From: Platanthera guangdongensis
Lineage: Eukaryota > Streptophyta > Magnoliopsida > Asparagales > Orchidaceae
Direction of reading: 5' to 3'
Assembly (NCBI GenBank): GCA_039583875.1
Contig: CM077167.1
Coordinates: forward strand, 154,397,010-154,461,009
Length of the DNA: 64,000 bases
This document shows positions 11,062 through 20,541 of this stretch, one piece after another. Within the stretch, counting starts at the first letter, position 1, and every line of letters starts with the position of its first letter. The notes under the pieces are model-generated. The model made no database searches, was not told where the DNA came from, and saw only the letters and a program-made list of their open reading frames with translations. The translations under genes and the position numbers were made by a program.

Positions 11062-12438
11062 TGATACGCTCAAAATAGACTACATAATAAAACAAGTGCA
11101 CGTGCCGAATCAAGTAATATAAAGTGAGAGAAGATCGTTCCCTCGGAGAAGTGACTAATTTAGTGTTCGCAAGTACTAGCTCTACCTTTTCTTTAAATTC
11201 AAGCGAAATAATTAAAAGTAATTTTGGATTAAGGACAATTAAAAGAAGACAAAATTAAAACTAAATAACACTTACTTAAAAGACTTTTATTAAGTTGGAG
11301 AAGTAGTCTCGTACATAGATTTTCTTTGCCTATTGCGATGAGTTTTTAGAGTGATCTTTCATGAAATAATTAATTATTATCCTACAACGATTTGAAAGTG
11401 GAAGTCATCATCTCTCGATCTCATAAATTTGTTTACCATAATTCTCCTAGTTATCTCTAACTTGGGTAGAACGAGGATAACATAAAGCACTCAAATCAAT
11501 GTTACTAACATAAGCGGAAATCTCTTTCTCTCTTTATGCTATGTCGAACTTTATGATACACCTACGCCACTCCTCTCTCGAATCTTGCAGCGCAGTATAA
11601 AGATGGAATTTTGGCTAACGATTTACACGACTCCTCTCTCGAATCTCGTAGTGTAAAATAAAGGATTCAACCCTAAAATATGTAACTCCTCTCTCGAATC
11701 TCGCCACGTAAGTTATAAGAAGAATACTTGATCCAAACATTCCACAAAATAGAACATAAATCCAACAAAGATAGATTTTCAATCAATCATAAAAAAGAAA
11801 TTACAAACACCACATCACAATAAGTTAAAGTACTCTTCATGTACAAGACCAAGAAATTTAGTTCATGCTTGAGGAATGAAACCACACAACAAGGAAGATA
11901 TTATTAGACATGCTTTAGAAGTTTAAATGCTGCAGGAATTTGCGTGTACATCTTGCTTTAGAGCCATCTTCCTTCTCACTTGTGCGTCTAAACCCTAGTC
12001 GTTCCTCTCGTTCTCCTTCTCCAAGATGATGGCTCTTAGAACCCTATCTTCTTCTTAAATTTCATATCTCCCCAATAGGCATGAAATTCCCCTCTTAAAA
12101 ACGAGAAGCCCCCCTCCCAATAGATGTCTCCTTCCATATTTTAATTTGGCGCAAAATTCAAAATTTGAATTTTAAATCCGTCCAAGACTTGTTATAACAA
12201 CTGGAACAGGTTTTTGTAACAACTGCACAGCTAAAATATAATTCCAGCTCTTACTTCTTCAGTTTGATTTCCACGGCATTCCTAATAAGAAAAACATATG
12301 AAAAATAGCTTAATCAATCCTTACATAAAATAAATATAAATTTATGAATATTTATACTAATTTAGATTATTTCTTCTCATTTATCAAAAATATTATGCAA
12401 AAATAAGGAACTAGATAACTTCTTTTAGGAAGTTATCA
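11062..12438 (-). mobile_element. 5' LTR of the Athila-type element
   Basis: The plus-strand ends TGATAC and TTATCA form a short terminal inverted repeat, and the inner end abuts the Asp-tRNA primer site. At 11560-11720 three copies of CTCCTCTCTCGAATCT recur at ~65-bp spacing, each with flanking bases that can pair (TTTACAC with GTGTAAA around the second). No sister LTR was found on the left side. Confidence 0.8.
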
Positions 12439-13225
12439 ACTCACTCAACGCCTATACTAATGTGTTTGAATTTGACCAAGTCCATAGGTGTTGACGTCAA
12501 CAATTATTAGAAAAATTAAAAATGTTGCAGGAAGGCTACATTACGCTACAAACGGCGCTGCAGGCCTACCACACGATTTTTGCAGTTATTGCAAGGTTGC
12601 AATGGCCAACTCCTTGTATGGGCCCCACAACTCAAAGAGTCGTTGAGCGGTTGAATAGAAAAGGCAGAGCTCTGATTGAAGAAAGTAGCTTTTCATACAT
12701 ACAGCTGGCAGTCATCTTCTTCCTCACCATTATTGTATAGGCGGAGGAACAGAGTTCAAATCAGCTGGTCTGAAAGCTCAAAAAGTTAGCTGGTGTCATT
12801 TTTACCTACACTAGCAAATTCAGAAGGCTTACTTTCTGAGTAAGAAGAAGAAACTGAATCATCTGGTTTAAGTAGTCTAGAAGATAGGGCTGAGTTTATC
12901 TCAGCTCAAGAAGCAATTAAGGGAAAAAGCCCCAGCTGTAGTTACTTCTCAGCTCAAGTAAGACTTATCCTGAAGATCAACTTCTAGAGCTTTGAAGAAG
13001 AAAGAACTGAGGTTTTGGTGCAGTTCAGAAAGGAAAGAAGAAGCAGAACAAGTTTCTGCAAGTTACCTCCAACCCAAGCAGATCTATACCTATTGTTGTG
13101 AAGGAGTTAGGGCAGAGAATATCTCAGCTCAGAAAGTATAAGGCTCAGAGAAATTTCTCTACAGTCAAATCAACTACATCCACTTACACCTTGTACGATC
13201 TTTATAGATCTAAGTTATATGCCTG

Positions 13226-13690
13226 AATATATAAAGGCTGAGTGTTGGATCCAAGTGTCGATCTAAGTGTAGGATCACTTGTTGATCTGAGGTAGGATTC
13301 TGTTGAGAATCTGAGTATAGGGCTTTAGCCTGAGCAGTAGGATTCAAGTGTGAATCTGAGTTGTAGGATCCTTTGGATTTGAGTTAGGTCTTTTGAGCCT
13401 GAGGTAGGAGATTCATTCTCACTGAGTTATAGGGCACTTGTGCCTGAGTTGTAAGATCATTTGGATCTGAGGTAGGGCCTTGTGCCTGAGCTGTAGGAGA
13501 GTCATTCTCTCTTAGGTAGGATCCTTTATAAATCTTAGGTAGGGCTGTCCTCCCAGCCTGAGTGGTAGGTACATTGGCCTTAGGTATGTGATCAGTTGAT
13601 CACTGAGTTGTATGGCTTAGTGCTTGAGTTATAAGTCTTGGAGGAGCCTGAGAGATTTGTAGTGTAAGCTCTTAGGAACTGAGATTGGAG
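13226..13690 (+). repeat. Array of ~16 short hairpins with changing stems
   Basis: About 16 units of ~25 nt follow a TATA-like box (TATATAAAGG, 13228-13237). The linker is nearly constant (CTGAG then GTAGG) while the insert is a small inverted repeat whose sequence differs in almost every unit. Arm pairs include GATTC/GAATC (twice, with different loops), GGGCAC/GTGCC, GAGA/TCTC, GGGCTG/CAGCC and GTGATCA/TGATCAC. The array would lie in the leader of the element RNA. Confidence 0.75.
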
Positions 13691-13877
13691 AAGTACTTTG
13701 TCTAACAAGTTGTTAGAAACGTGAGAGGGAAAGTGGATGTACCCATAATCTGGGGAACCACTATAAATTTGTTGTGTTGTCCATGTGATTGCCTTGAAAG
13801 CACTATTAACCTAATCACATCAATCACTTAGGTAATTAAGTTGAAAATATAGCAAAAGAGACCAATAACCTATTCAA

Positions 13878-13895
13878 CCCCCCCCCCCCCCCCCT
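13878..13895. repeat. C homopolymer tract in U5
   Basis: An 18-nt C-run sits just before CTCTAGG at the LTR end. The same position holds 5-8 C (or G on the other strand) in the other SIRE-type LTRs of this window. Confidence 0.8.
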
Positions 13896-13933
13896 CTAGG
13901 TAATTTAGTTATCCTTGAAAACAAAGACTTTCA

Positions 13934-14190
13934 TAGGCTTTGCACCCTAGACCGAAATTTTATGGTTATTTTGGTCCCTCTCACCATCCTTTAACCACGA
14001 TTCGCTACTCGGTGTTGCTGAAATTATGGAGCATTTTGCCAACAGAACAATTCTCTTCGGTGTGGATGACTCAGACATATTCTAGGCAACCATTCTCAGG
14101 ATTCTCACCATGGAATAGCTTCTCGCTCCGCACTCGTAATGACGAGGCCAATCCTCCCGCATTTAGATTGTGAATCCCGCACCAGACAAC
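13934..14190. other. Old flanking DNA left of the nested stack
   Basis: This short unassigned stretch ends in ACAAC (14186-14190), the left target-site duplication of the R composite. CTTTGCACCCT at 13938-13948 is the reverse complement of a motif repeated just right of the stack (61172-61276), so both sides may belong to one older repeat. Confidence 0.5.
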
Positions 14191-14364
14191 TATTATGTTT
14201 TTTTGATTCGGATCCAATTATTTAGGAACCACCATGAATGGTAGGAGAGTGAATGGGGCATGGATTGGAAACGCCAAGCAAGGAAGACAATCAACCATTT
14301 TATTGGTTCCCTTTTAGAGAGAGAGTCCTCTCCCTCTCTCTTGAATTTAAACCACTGCCTCCAT

Positions 14365-14392
14365 GTCTATATATATATATATATATATATAG
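14365..14392. repeat. TA microsatellite
   Basis: A TA dinucleotide run in LTR1. The equivalent place in LTR2 (17329-17408) and LTR3 (26407-26520) holds TG/TA and CT/GT runs of different length. Confidence 0.9.
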
Positions 14393-15030
14393 AGTGATCT
14401 AGTGCGGGTGTGCGGGCATCGGCATCAGCAGAGGGGGGAGAGCTCGCCGACGGCACAGGACCTGTAGCAACGCATGGAGAAAATCTCCTTTCTCCACCAT
14501 GGATCAATCTCCACCTGCTCCTTCCTCCCTCACTGAACCCGCCATGGATCCATCTCCTCCTTCCTCTGTCACTGATTCTGCCATGGACCAACAAGATCGG
14601 CGGAGGGGGGAGAGCTCGCCGACGACACAGAAGCCGTCCAATCTTGCTAGTTAGCAATGCAGGGAGAAAATCTCCTTTCTCCACCATGGATCCATCTCCA
14701 CCTCCACCTTCCTCCCTCACCGATTCTGCCATTGATCCATCTCCTTCTTCTTCCCTCACCGATTCTACCATGGATCAATCTCATCTCCCATTTCATGGAA
14801 CGAGAAGCTCAGTGTCCCAGAAGGAAGAAGATATGAACTCAACGATGGCCGGCGGCTTCGGGCTCGCCGGCCGGCAAGCCTGAAGCCGTCGGCCACGCAT
14901 GGAGTTCAGATACACGGAGAGCTTCGCATCGGCTCAGGAGCCATCCGATTAATCTCGCCCGATCAATCGGGCGGCTTTTTTCTCACACCTGCATACCCGC
15001 ACAGGCTACAATCCGCATTTGATACTTATC
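14391..15030. mobile_element. GC-rich insertion in LTR1, possible gene-capture element
   Basis: This block is absent from LTR2 and LTR3. Its ends carry imperfectly inverted words (AGTGCGGGTGTGCGG at 14401-14415 and CCTGCATACCCGCAC near 14987-15001). Inside, a ~160-180-bp segment is present twice (about 14432-14590 and 14602-14780), each copy with GGGGGGAGAGCTCGCCGACG and ATGGAT(C)-CATCTCC repeats that read as a Ser/Pro-rich peptide. A plus-strand open frame of 157 codons spans 14410-14883. The dyad CGCCCGAT/ATCGGGCG lies at 14956-14973, followed by a T-run. It may be a Mutator-like or Helitron-like carrier of a gene fragment; the class is not settled. Confidence 0.5.
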
Positions 15031-15857
15031 ATATATATATATTATAAAGGTTTAGGTTACATGTTCACCCGTGAGAGAAAACAGAGCCGCCTAAAAAAAT
15101 AATAATAATAAACAGCCGGCCTTGCTAGTCTTGGAGGAACGAGACGTCATTGTCGCCACTGTCGCCTTGTTCTTGGTGCCGCAATGGGTGGGAGACCCCT
15201 GAAGGATGCCGTTGGTGGTTGTCGTTGGTGCAACACCATGCGATGGCAGCAGAGTAGTTGATATCCAGTGTGGTTTTTCTCTTCTCTTCTCTCGTGTTAG
15301 ACTCTCAACGTATCCACCGGCTTTGGAGGAAATAGCCGTCGGTCTTGGAGGAGAGGATCTCTACCGGTCTTGGAGGAGATGATGTGGTGCGGGTGTGGCG
15401 GTGAAGGATTGCGGTGGTGCAGTAGCCTTAACAGAGTTTCTCTTTGGCGGTGCGGGCGTGGGGTTGAAGGCATGTGGGAGTACAGTGTCCTTGATGTTGT
15501 TTCTCTCTAGTGGTGTGGTTTGGTATCGATAGCGTTTGTGAGTACAGTTGGCCTCGACGGTGCTTCTCCGATGGTGGCGGGTGCTTTGGTCATCATTGAT
15601 GATGAAGGTTTTCAGTGAACCTTATGCTTCCGATGTCCTAGCGGATTACAGTCCAGATTATTCTCTCTCCCGTGGATCGAGCAAGTCCGGCTCCTCCTCG
15701 ATGTTTTTTGTAACGTACGTCGGTGTATCTCTTCATGTATTATTATTGCAGTTATATTATTTATGTATGCAGATATTTGTTCAGATTTATGCGTGCTTGT
15801 ATACCCTATATTATATTGGTTGTGCCTAGGGGATAGCCTCCGCATTATATCCCAACA

Positions 15858-17149
15858 AGTGGTATCAGAGTCAGGTTCGTAGGTGACTGATTGGACATTC
15901 GAGGAATGTTTTTTACTACAGTGGGTGATGACTAGGTCCGCTCCCCATCATTTCAAATCTGACCTCTGAATTAATTAGGTCTCCTGGTCGTGCCATAGGA
16001 CAACCATGACAGGGAAGAATGTAAATCTTAGTAGTGTTTATTTGAAGAAGTACGACAGTGACGAGTTTGACCTATGACGGGTGATACTATATGATATGGT
16101 CATGATAACCTTGAATATATTACATTGAGGTGATTATCTATGTGAACACAAGATATATTCAAATCGGTTTATTTGTCAATTAGAGGCAACCAGTGTAGAG
16201 GCGGAGGAAGATGTGAAGACATGTTTCACTTATTAACTCGCTCACGTATTCTTACCCGGCCTTAGTGATGATGCTCTTGTATGATAAGGATACAGTGGAG
16301 CTAGTGGAGGTCACGATTGCAGTGCTATCCAGACAGATGTTAGTGGGCTCGACTCCTAGGGCAGTCACATCTTGGCAACAACTTCTCATTAATATGGGAG
16401 CGCTCAATCCCATGTGACTTCATTGTCTGCAATGGTAAAAATACCATACCCTCCTTTGGCCCAGATTGAAATCATGTTCCACTCAATCCATTGCCAAACT
16501 ACTGTCTGCAATGGTAAAAATACCATACCCTCCTTTGGCCATATTAAAATCATGTTCCACTCAATCCCTTGCCAAACTACCTCACCTTACCCATCTATTG
16601 TTGCCAAGATGTGACCACCCTAGGACTCGAGGCTAGGGTGCAGACTGGGTGACAGCTGGGTCATGGTGCAGAGTAATGATGTCCTCTCCATCACTGAGAG
16701 TCTGTGCGACTCTAACAGCTAAATGTTTGAAATCACTGAGTGGATTGGATTCATGTGGCTATAGTGGGGTGGCCCGAGGTGGAGTCCTGATGGTGGAGTG
16801 AGGGCGTACCATGCTCAGGGGAGCTGTGAAGCACAGTAGTCTGTACCAGATAATTAGGACGACGACGTATGGTGGTATAACCATGATTTCTATGGCCGAT
16901 ATGGTGGATTATCACGGTGGTGCAAAGTATCGTCCTTCTGGGACTCAGGTTTTGAAAGTCAGTTTCTACGATCACATTGTGACATCATTCACGGGTTGAG
17001 CCAGAGCAGAGATGAGTCAATTGCAGCAAGTCGGTTGATGCCTCAGACTGAGGCGGTGCTACGTGCAGAGTTACTTGGTGCAGTTGTTACTGTTTGTAGA
17101 GAGTTCTTTGTGCACGTGATGGATCTGAATCCCGAACCAAGGTGGTGAT
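15858..17149 (+). mobile_element. R internal region 1, degenerate, with inverted segment
   Basis: After the primer-binding site, a frame beginning with ATGACAGGGAAGAA near 16004 reads about 23 residues and then runs into stops. Fragments such as EEDVKTCF look like decayed coding sequence, perhaps Gag, but I cannot assign it. At 16353-16625 the order differs from internal 2: 16353-16381 reappears inverted at 16598-16625, and a ~78-bp piece beginning GTCTGCAATGGTAAAAATAC is present twice (about 16425 and 16504), both inverted relative to 25660-25700. It ends with CCCGAACCAAGGTGGTGAT before LTR2. Confidence 0.7.
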
Positions 17150-17331
17150 TGTTATGTTTTTTTGGTTCGGATCCAATTATTTAGGAAACACCATGAATGG
17201 TAGGAGAGTGAATGGGGCATGGATTGGAAACGCCAAGCAAGGAAGACAATCAACCCTTTTATTGGTTTCCTTTAGAGAGAGAGTCCTCTCTCTCTCTCTC
17301 TTGAATTTAAACCACCGCCTCCATGTATGTA

Positions 17332-17412
<81 letters not shown>

Positions 17413-17840
17413 GAAGGTTTAGGTTACCTGTTCACCTGTGAGAGAAAACAGAGTCAACTAAAAAAATAATAATAAACAGTCGCCCTTGCTAGTCTTAGAG
17501 GGAGGAGCCGCCATCATCGCCACCGTCGTCTTGTTCTTGGTTCTGCAAGGGGTGGGAGACCCCTGAAGGATGTTGCTGGTGGTTGTCGTTGGTGCAACAC
17601 CGTGCGATGGCCGTGGAGCAATTGGTATCGAGTGTAGTTTTTCTCTTCTCTTCTCTCGTGTGAGACTCTCAACGTATCCACCGACTTTGGAGAAAATAGC
17701 CGCTGGTCTTGGAGGATAGGATCTCTACTGGTCTTGGAGGAGATGATGTAGTGCAGGCGTGGCGGCGAAGGCTTGCAGTGGTGCAGTGTCCATGACAGAG
17801 TTTCTCTCAGGCGTGGGGTGAAGGCATATGAGAGTGCAGA
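17150..17840 (+). mobile_element. R LTR2, left part
   Basis: It starts TGTTATG directly after the internal region and runs to GAGTGCAGA, where element D is inserted. It contains a TG/TA microsatellite at 17329-17408. Its other half is at 24728-25098. Confidence 0.85.
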
Positions 17841-18035
17841 TGTAACATCCCTCAAACAACTAGACCCCTTAACTAAGATTTGGGAAGAACATGTGGTGGA
17901 TGAATGTGGATAGACTAGGTTTGACCCAAGGGTTAGGGTGGATTCATATAGGACCCACTATGGGGTTCAATCAACTCTAACTTAGGAAAAGAATGTTCTA
18001 GAGTCAATAGGCATCGAGTGCACTCGACACCATTC

Positions 18036-18385
18036 GACGAGGCATCAAGTGCATTAAGTGGACTGGATGCCATTCAACGAGGCGTTGAGTGGAGTCAATG
18101 CGGCATTGAGTGGTCTCAACGCCACTCAACACTTTTGACTTAGAAACATTCTGGATGCTGAAGCATTGAGTGGACTCAACACGGCATTGAGTGGTCTCAA
18201 CGCCACTAAACGTGGAGTTGAGTGGTCTCAACACCACTCAACACCGCATTAGTGGTCTCAACACCACTCAACGCCACTCAACACGGCATTGAGTTGTCTC
18301 AACGACACTCAACGCGGTGTTGAGTGGTCTCAACGCCACTCAACGCGGCGGTAAGTGGTCTCGACACCACTCAACGCTTTTTGAC
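18036..18385. repeat. Array of GTTGAGTGG / CCACTCAAC dyads in D
   Basis: GTTGAGTGG and its complement CCACTCAAC alternate about ten times, usually around TCTCAACG or TCTCAACA, with variants such as GCATTGAGTGG. The most regular pairs are at 18150-18385. It lies about 250 bp upstream of the TATA-like box of D. Confidence 0.8.
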
Positions 18386-18630
18386 TTAGAGTATTTTCAT
18401 TTGGTTCACCTGTATAACTTAACCGGGTTTTCGGGATATGTGTTGATAGCACATTTGAACCCGATTCTCTTCAAACAACCTATTTAATATGTTGATCTTC
18501 TCAAGAAGATTTATTTAAAACAATAATCGGCGGTCTAAAACAAAGGCGACACGTGGCAAAGAAACCCAAACTAATTAGCGGTCCAATATTAGGCTGACAT
18601 GTGGCAAACAACTTAAGCCCTAATTCTTCT

Positions 18631-18637
18631 TATAAAG
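18631..18637 (+). promoter_or_regulatory. TATA-like box of the D LTR
   Basis: TATAAAG is followed by GGAAGAGACAAGG. This is the only strong TATA in the first kilobase of D, downstream of the dyad array. Confidence 0.45.
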
Positions 18638-19714
18638 AGGAAGAGACAAGGAACCCTAGTCGTCACTCTCACTCCTTACCAAGGCCGACATCATCTTCAT
18701 TGAGCCCAATTAAGCTAACTCGATGGAGCAAGGGTCAGCCATGGCTCACCACTACCGTACACACTGCCAAGCTCGCAACCAGGTCCACTTCTCCTCCTCT
18801 CCCCTTGTGCTAGCATCCTAGATCGATTAGGAGAGATATCAGGCTCAAGTGAGACCGATCCAGTGAGAAAATTTGGAGAATTTCCATGAGGAAACGTGGT
18901 TGCGGGTTCGCCGAAAATGGCCTCTCCGGAGGCCGTGACGTCGCCCGGCGATAGCCACCATCTCAACGGAGGTGGTGGAGGCGGTGGCCGGCCAGGGAGG
19001 TGGTCGGGTGGCCTGGAAATCACGAGCAAAGTCGTCCCAGGATGGGGCAATCTGAACCGTTAGCATAATGGATAAAATGAACGAATTCCGTCCGTTAGCG
19101 CGTCAAGATTCGTGCTGCTCGATTATATTAAGGATTATTATTACTTTATTATATCGCAATTATTATAGTGCCTTTAATTAAATATTAAAAATACTTAGAT
19201 CGATTTAATGGGAAAATGACAAACATAAATGTTGTAGTCCTTGAAGTCTATTTTATTTTAAAATTAATTTCAACCAATTTGGGTTAGTGGTCGGACTACA
19301 GCTCCCAAAATGGTGCAGTCTATACATATGGTTAGCTAGAGACTAAATTGAGTGCCCCCATCAATCAAGCCATCCAAAATGACTTGATATTTAGACTGGT
19401 GGTCACTCTTACCTATACCTTTGACATATCCAAAAATGGGAATTTTTGGAAAAAAAAATTATAGTTTTTGTAAATATTTAATCATTCATATATGGGTTAA
19501 TTAAAGGGTCCAATACCTCACAATTCCCCAAACTTTTGGTTGATGACCCATATGGTCATGATAGGTCAAAATCTCAGCCCATTTGGGTTTAATTTGAGTA
19601 GGTATTGGTGTGACCAAAGTTTAGTCCCTAAGGGGCAAACTAGGGCAAATGGTGTTTGATGGGTTGTGTGGCCAATCCTCACCAAAAAGGGATGAATCTT
19701 TGGCCACTGACTTA

Positions 19715-20541
19715 GGTGGCATTTGGTTAGGCTTTTAGCCTGCGGTGCGGTGAAAACTCACCGTTATTTTCCGCATAAGTAGCGTTTGACGCGGCTTATT
19801 TTAAAAATGACCTTTTTTTTGCTTTCTGTGGTTTACTTCATAACTCGAGCCGCAAGAAATTTTTGTGTTCCGTCGTAAAAGCTCTCGCCGAATCCCTTAG
19901 CGCCCCAGACTCCTTTCTTCACTAGCGGCAACCACCGGATCTCCACCGCTCATCCAACCTCTTCCTCCCGCAATAAACCATCGACGCTCCATCTCCGCTC
20001 GCGAGGTATCGTCAATCATTTTTGACGACTGCATTTTAGGTTCTTCCGTTGTTGAGCTCTGGACGCACTGTTCTTCCAGGATCTACTTCCCCTTCTCTAA
20101 TGAGTTTTGATTTTATGTTAGATCTAGGGTTACATCTCTAGATGTCGGTAATTTCTCCATTTCTTTCTGGCAAAACCGAATTCTTTTTTGTTTTGGTTTT
20201 TAGGTCTGACAAAACCGATCTTTGTTGTTGTTTGTATATATTTGAGTGTGTTATTGTATGTGTATGTGTGTGTGTTTTATGTGCATGCGTGTGTGTTGAA
20301 GTCAAGTGCCAAATTGTGCGCTTTCAGCATTCAACGGTTTGTTTCCAAGTTATTTTTGGGAAAACAATTCACTTAAAACTCTGTTTTGTTTCCAAACAAC
20401 TTTTTCGAAACTCCATTCTGGAAACTCCATTTCACCCAAACAGTTTTTTAACAAAACTTTGTTTTCCAGAATCAGCACTTTTTCTATCAACAGCTTTTCA
20501 TCAGCAGCTTCTCATCAGCAACAGCCCAACCAAACAGAGTC
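19715..20541. mobile_element. Tourist-like (PIF/Harbinger) non-autonomous element
   Basis: The flanking TTA duplications are at 19712-19714 and 20542-20544. The left end GGTGGCATTTGGTTAGGCTT and the reverse complement of the right end, GACTCTGTTTGGTTGGGCTG, share the TTTGGTTRGGCT core typical of PIF/Harbinger MITEs. At 827 bp it is long for a MITE. Its middle (about 19880-20100) is GC-rich, CT-rich and UTR-like and contains GAG followed by GTATCG at 20003-20011, a possible splice donor, so it may have captured a gene 5' end. No transposase is seen. Confidence 0.75.

Larger units (their letters stand above)
5861..12438 (-). mobile_element. Decayed Athila-type Ty3/gypsy element
   Basis: Domains run on the minus strand in gypsy order from right to left: LTR, Asp-tRNA primer-binding site, gag, protease, reverse transcriptase, RNase H, integrase. 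The Asp-tRNA primer site and the integrase C-terminal motif YGKACHLPMELEYRAYWA point to the Athila lineage. The segment at about 5870-5920, just past integrase, matches the conserved post-integrase sequence (CACTTGGTGGGAGG on the minus strand) of this group. Every gene has stops or frameshifts and the 3' LTR is not found, so the copy is old and immobile. Confidence 0.85.
12489..13933 (+). mobile_element. Solo LTR of a SIRE-type copia element
   Basis: It begins TGTTGACG and ends GACTTTCA. The segment before the end has the U5 of SIRE-type LTRs (a long C-run followed by CTCTAGGT) and the shared block GTGGATGTACCC...GGGGAACCACTATA at about 13734-13767. No primer-binding site follows it and no polypurine tract precedes it, so this is a solo LTR left by recombination. 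Flanks are ATAGG on the left and TAGG on the right; the last A of the LTR may be shared with the duplication. Confidence 0.8.
14191..15857 (+). mobile_element. R LTR1, with a ~640-bp insertion
   Basis: It starts TATTATG (TG mutated to TA) and ends CCCAACA, followed by AG and the primer-binding site TGGTATCAGAGT at 15860-15871. Aligned by eye with LTR2 and LTR3 it is collinear except for the extra block 14391-15030 inside a TA-microsatellite. Confidence 0.85.

Noticed and set aside
14150..14185. Remnant of a further R internal region left of LTR1
   Set aside because: TGAATCCCGCACCA resembles the R internal end, but the exact ACAAC duplication on both sides of the stack shows LTR1 is the true border; the match is probably chance.
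20188..20376. Cys-rich frame with TGTG repeats as a small secreted protein
   Set aside because: It translates a TGTGTG simple repeat inside the MITE and has no support on either side.
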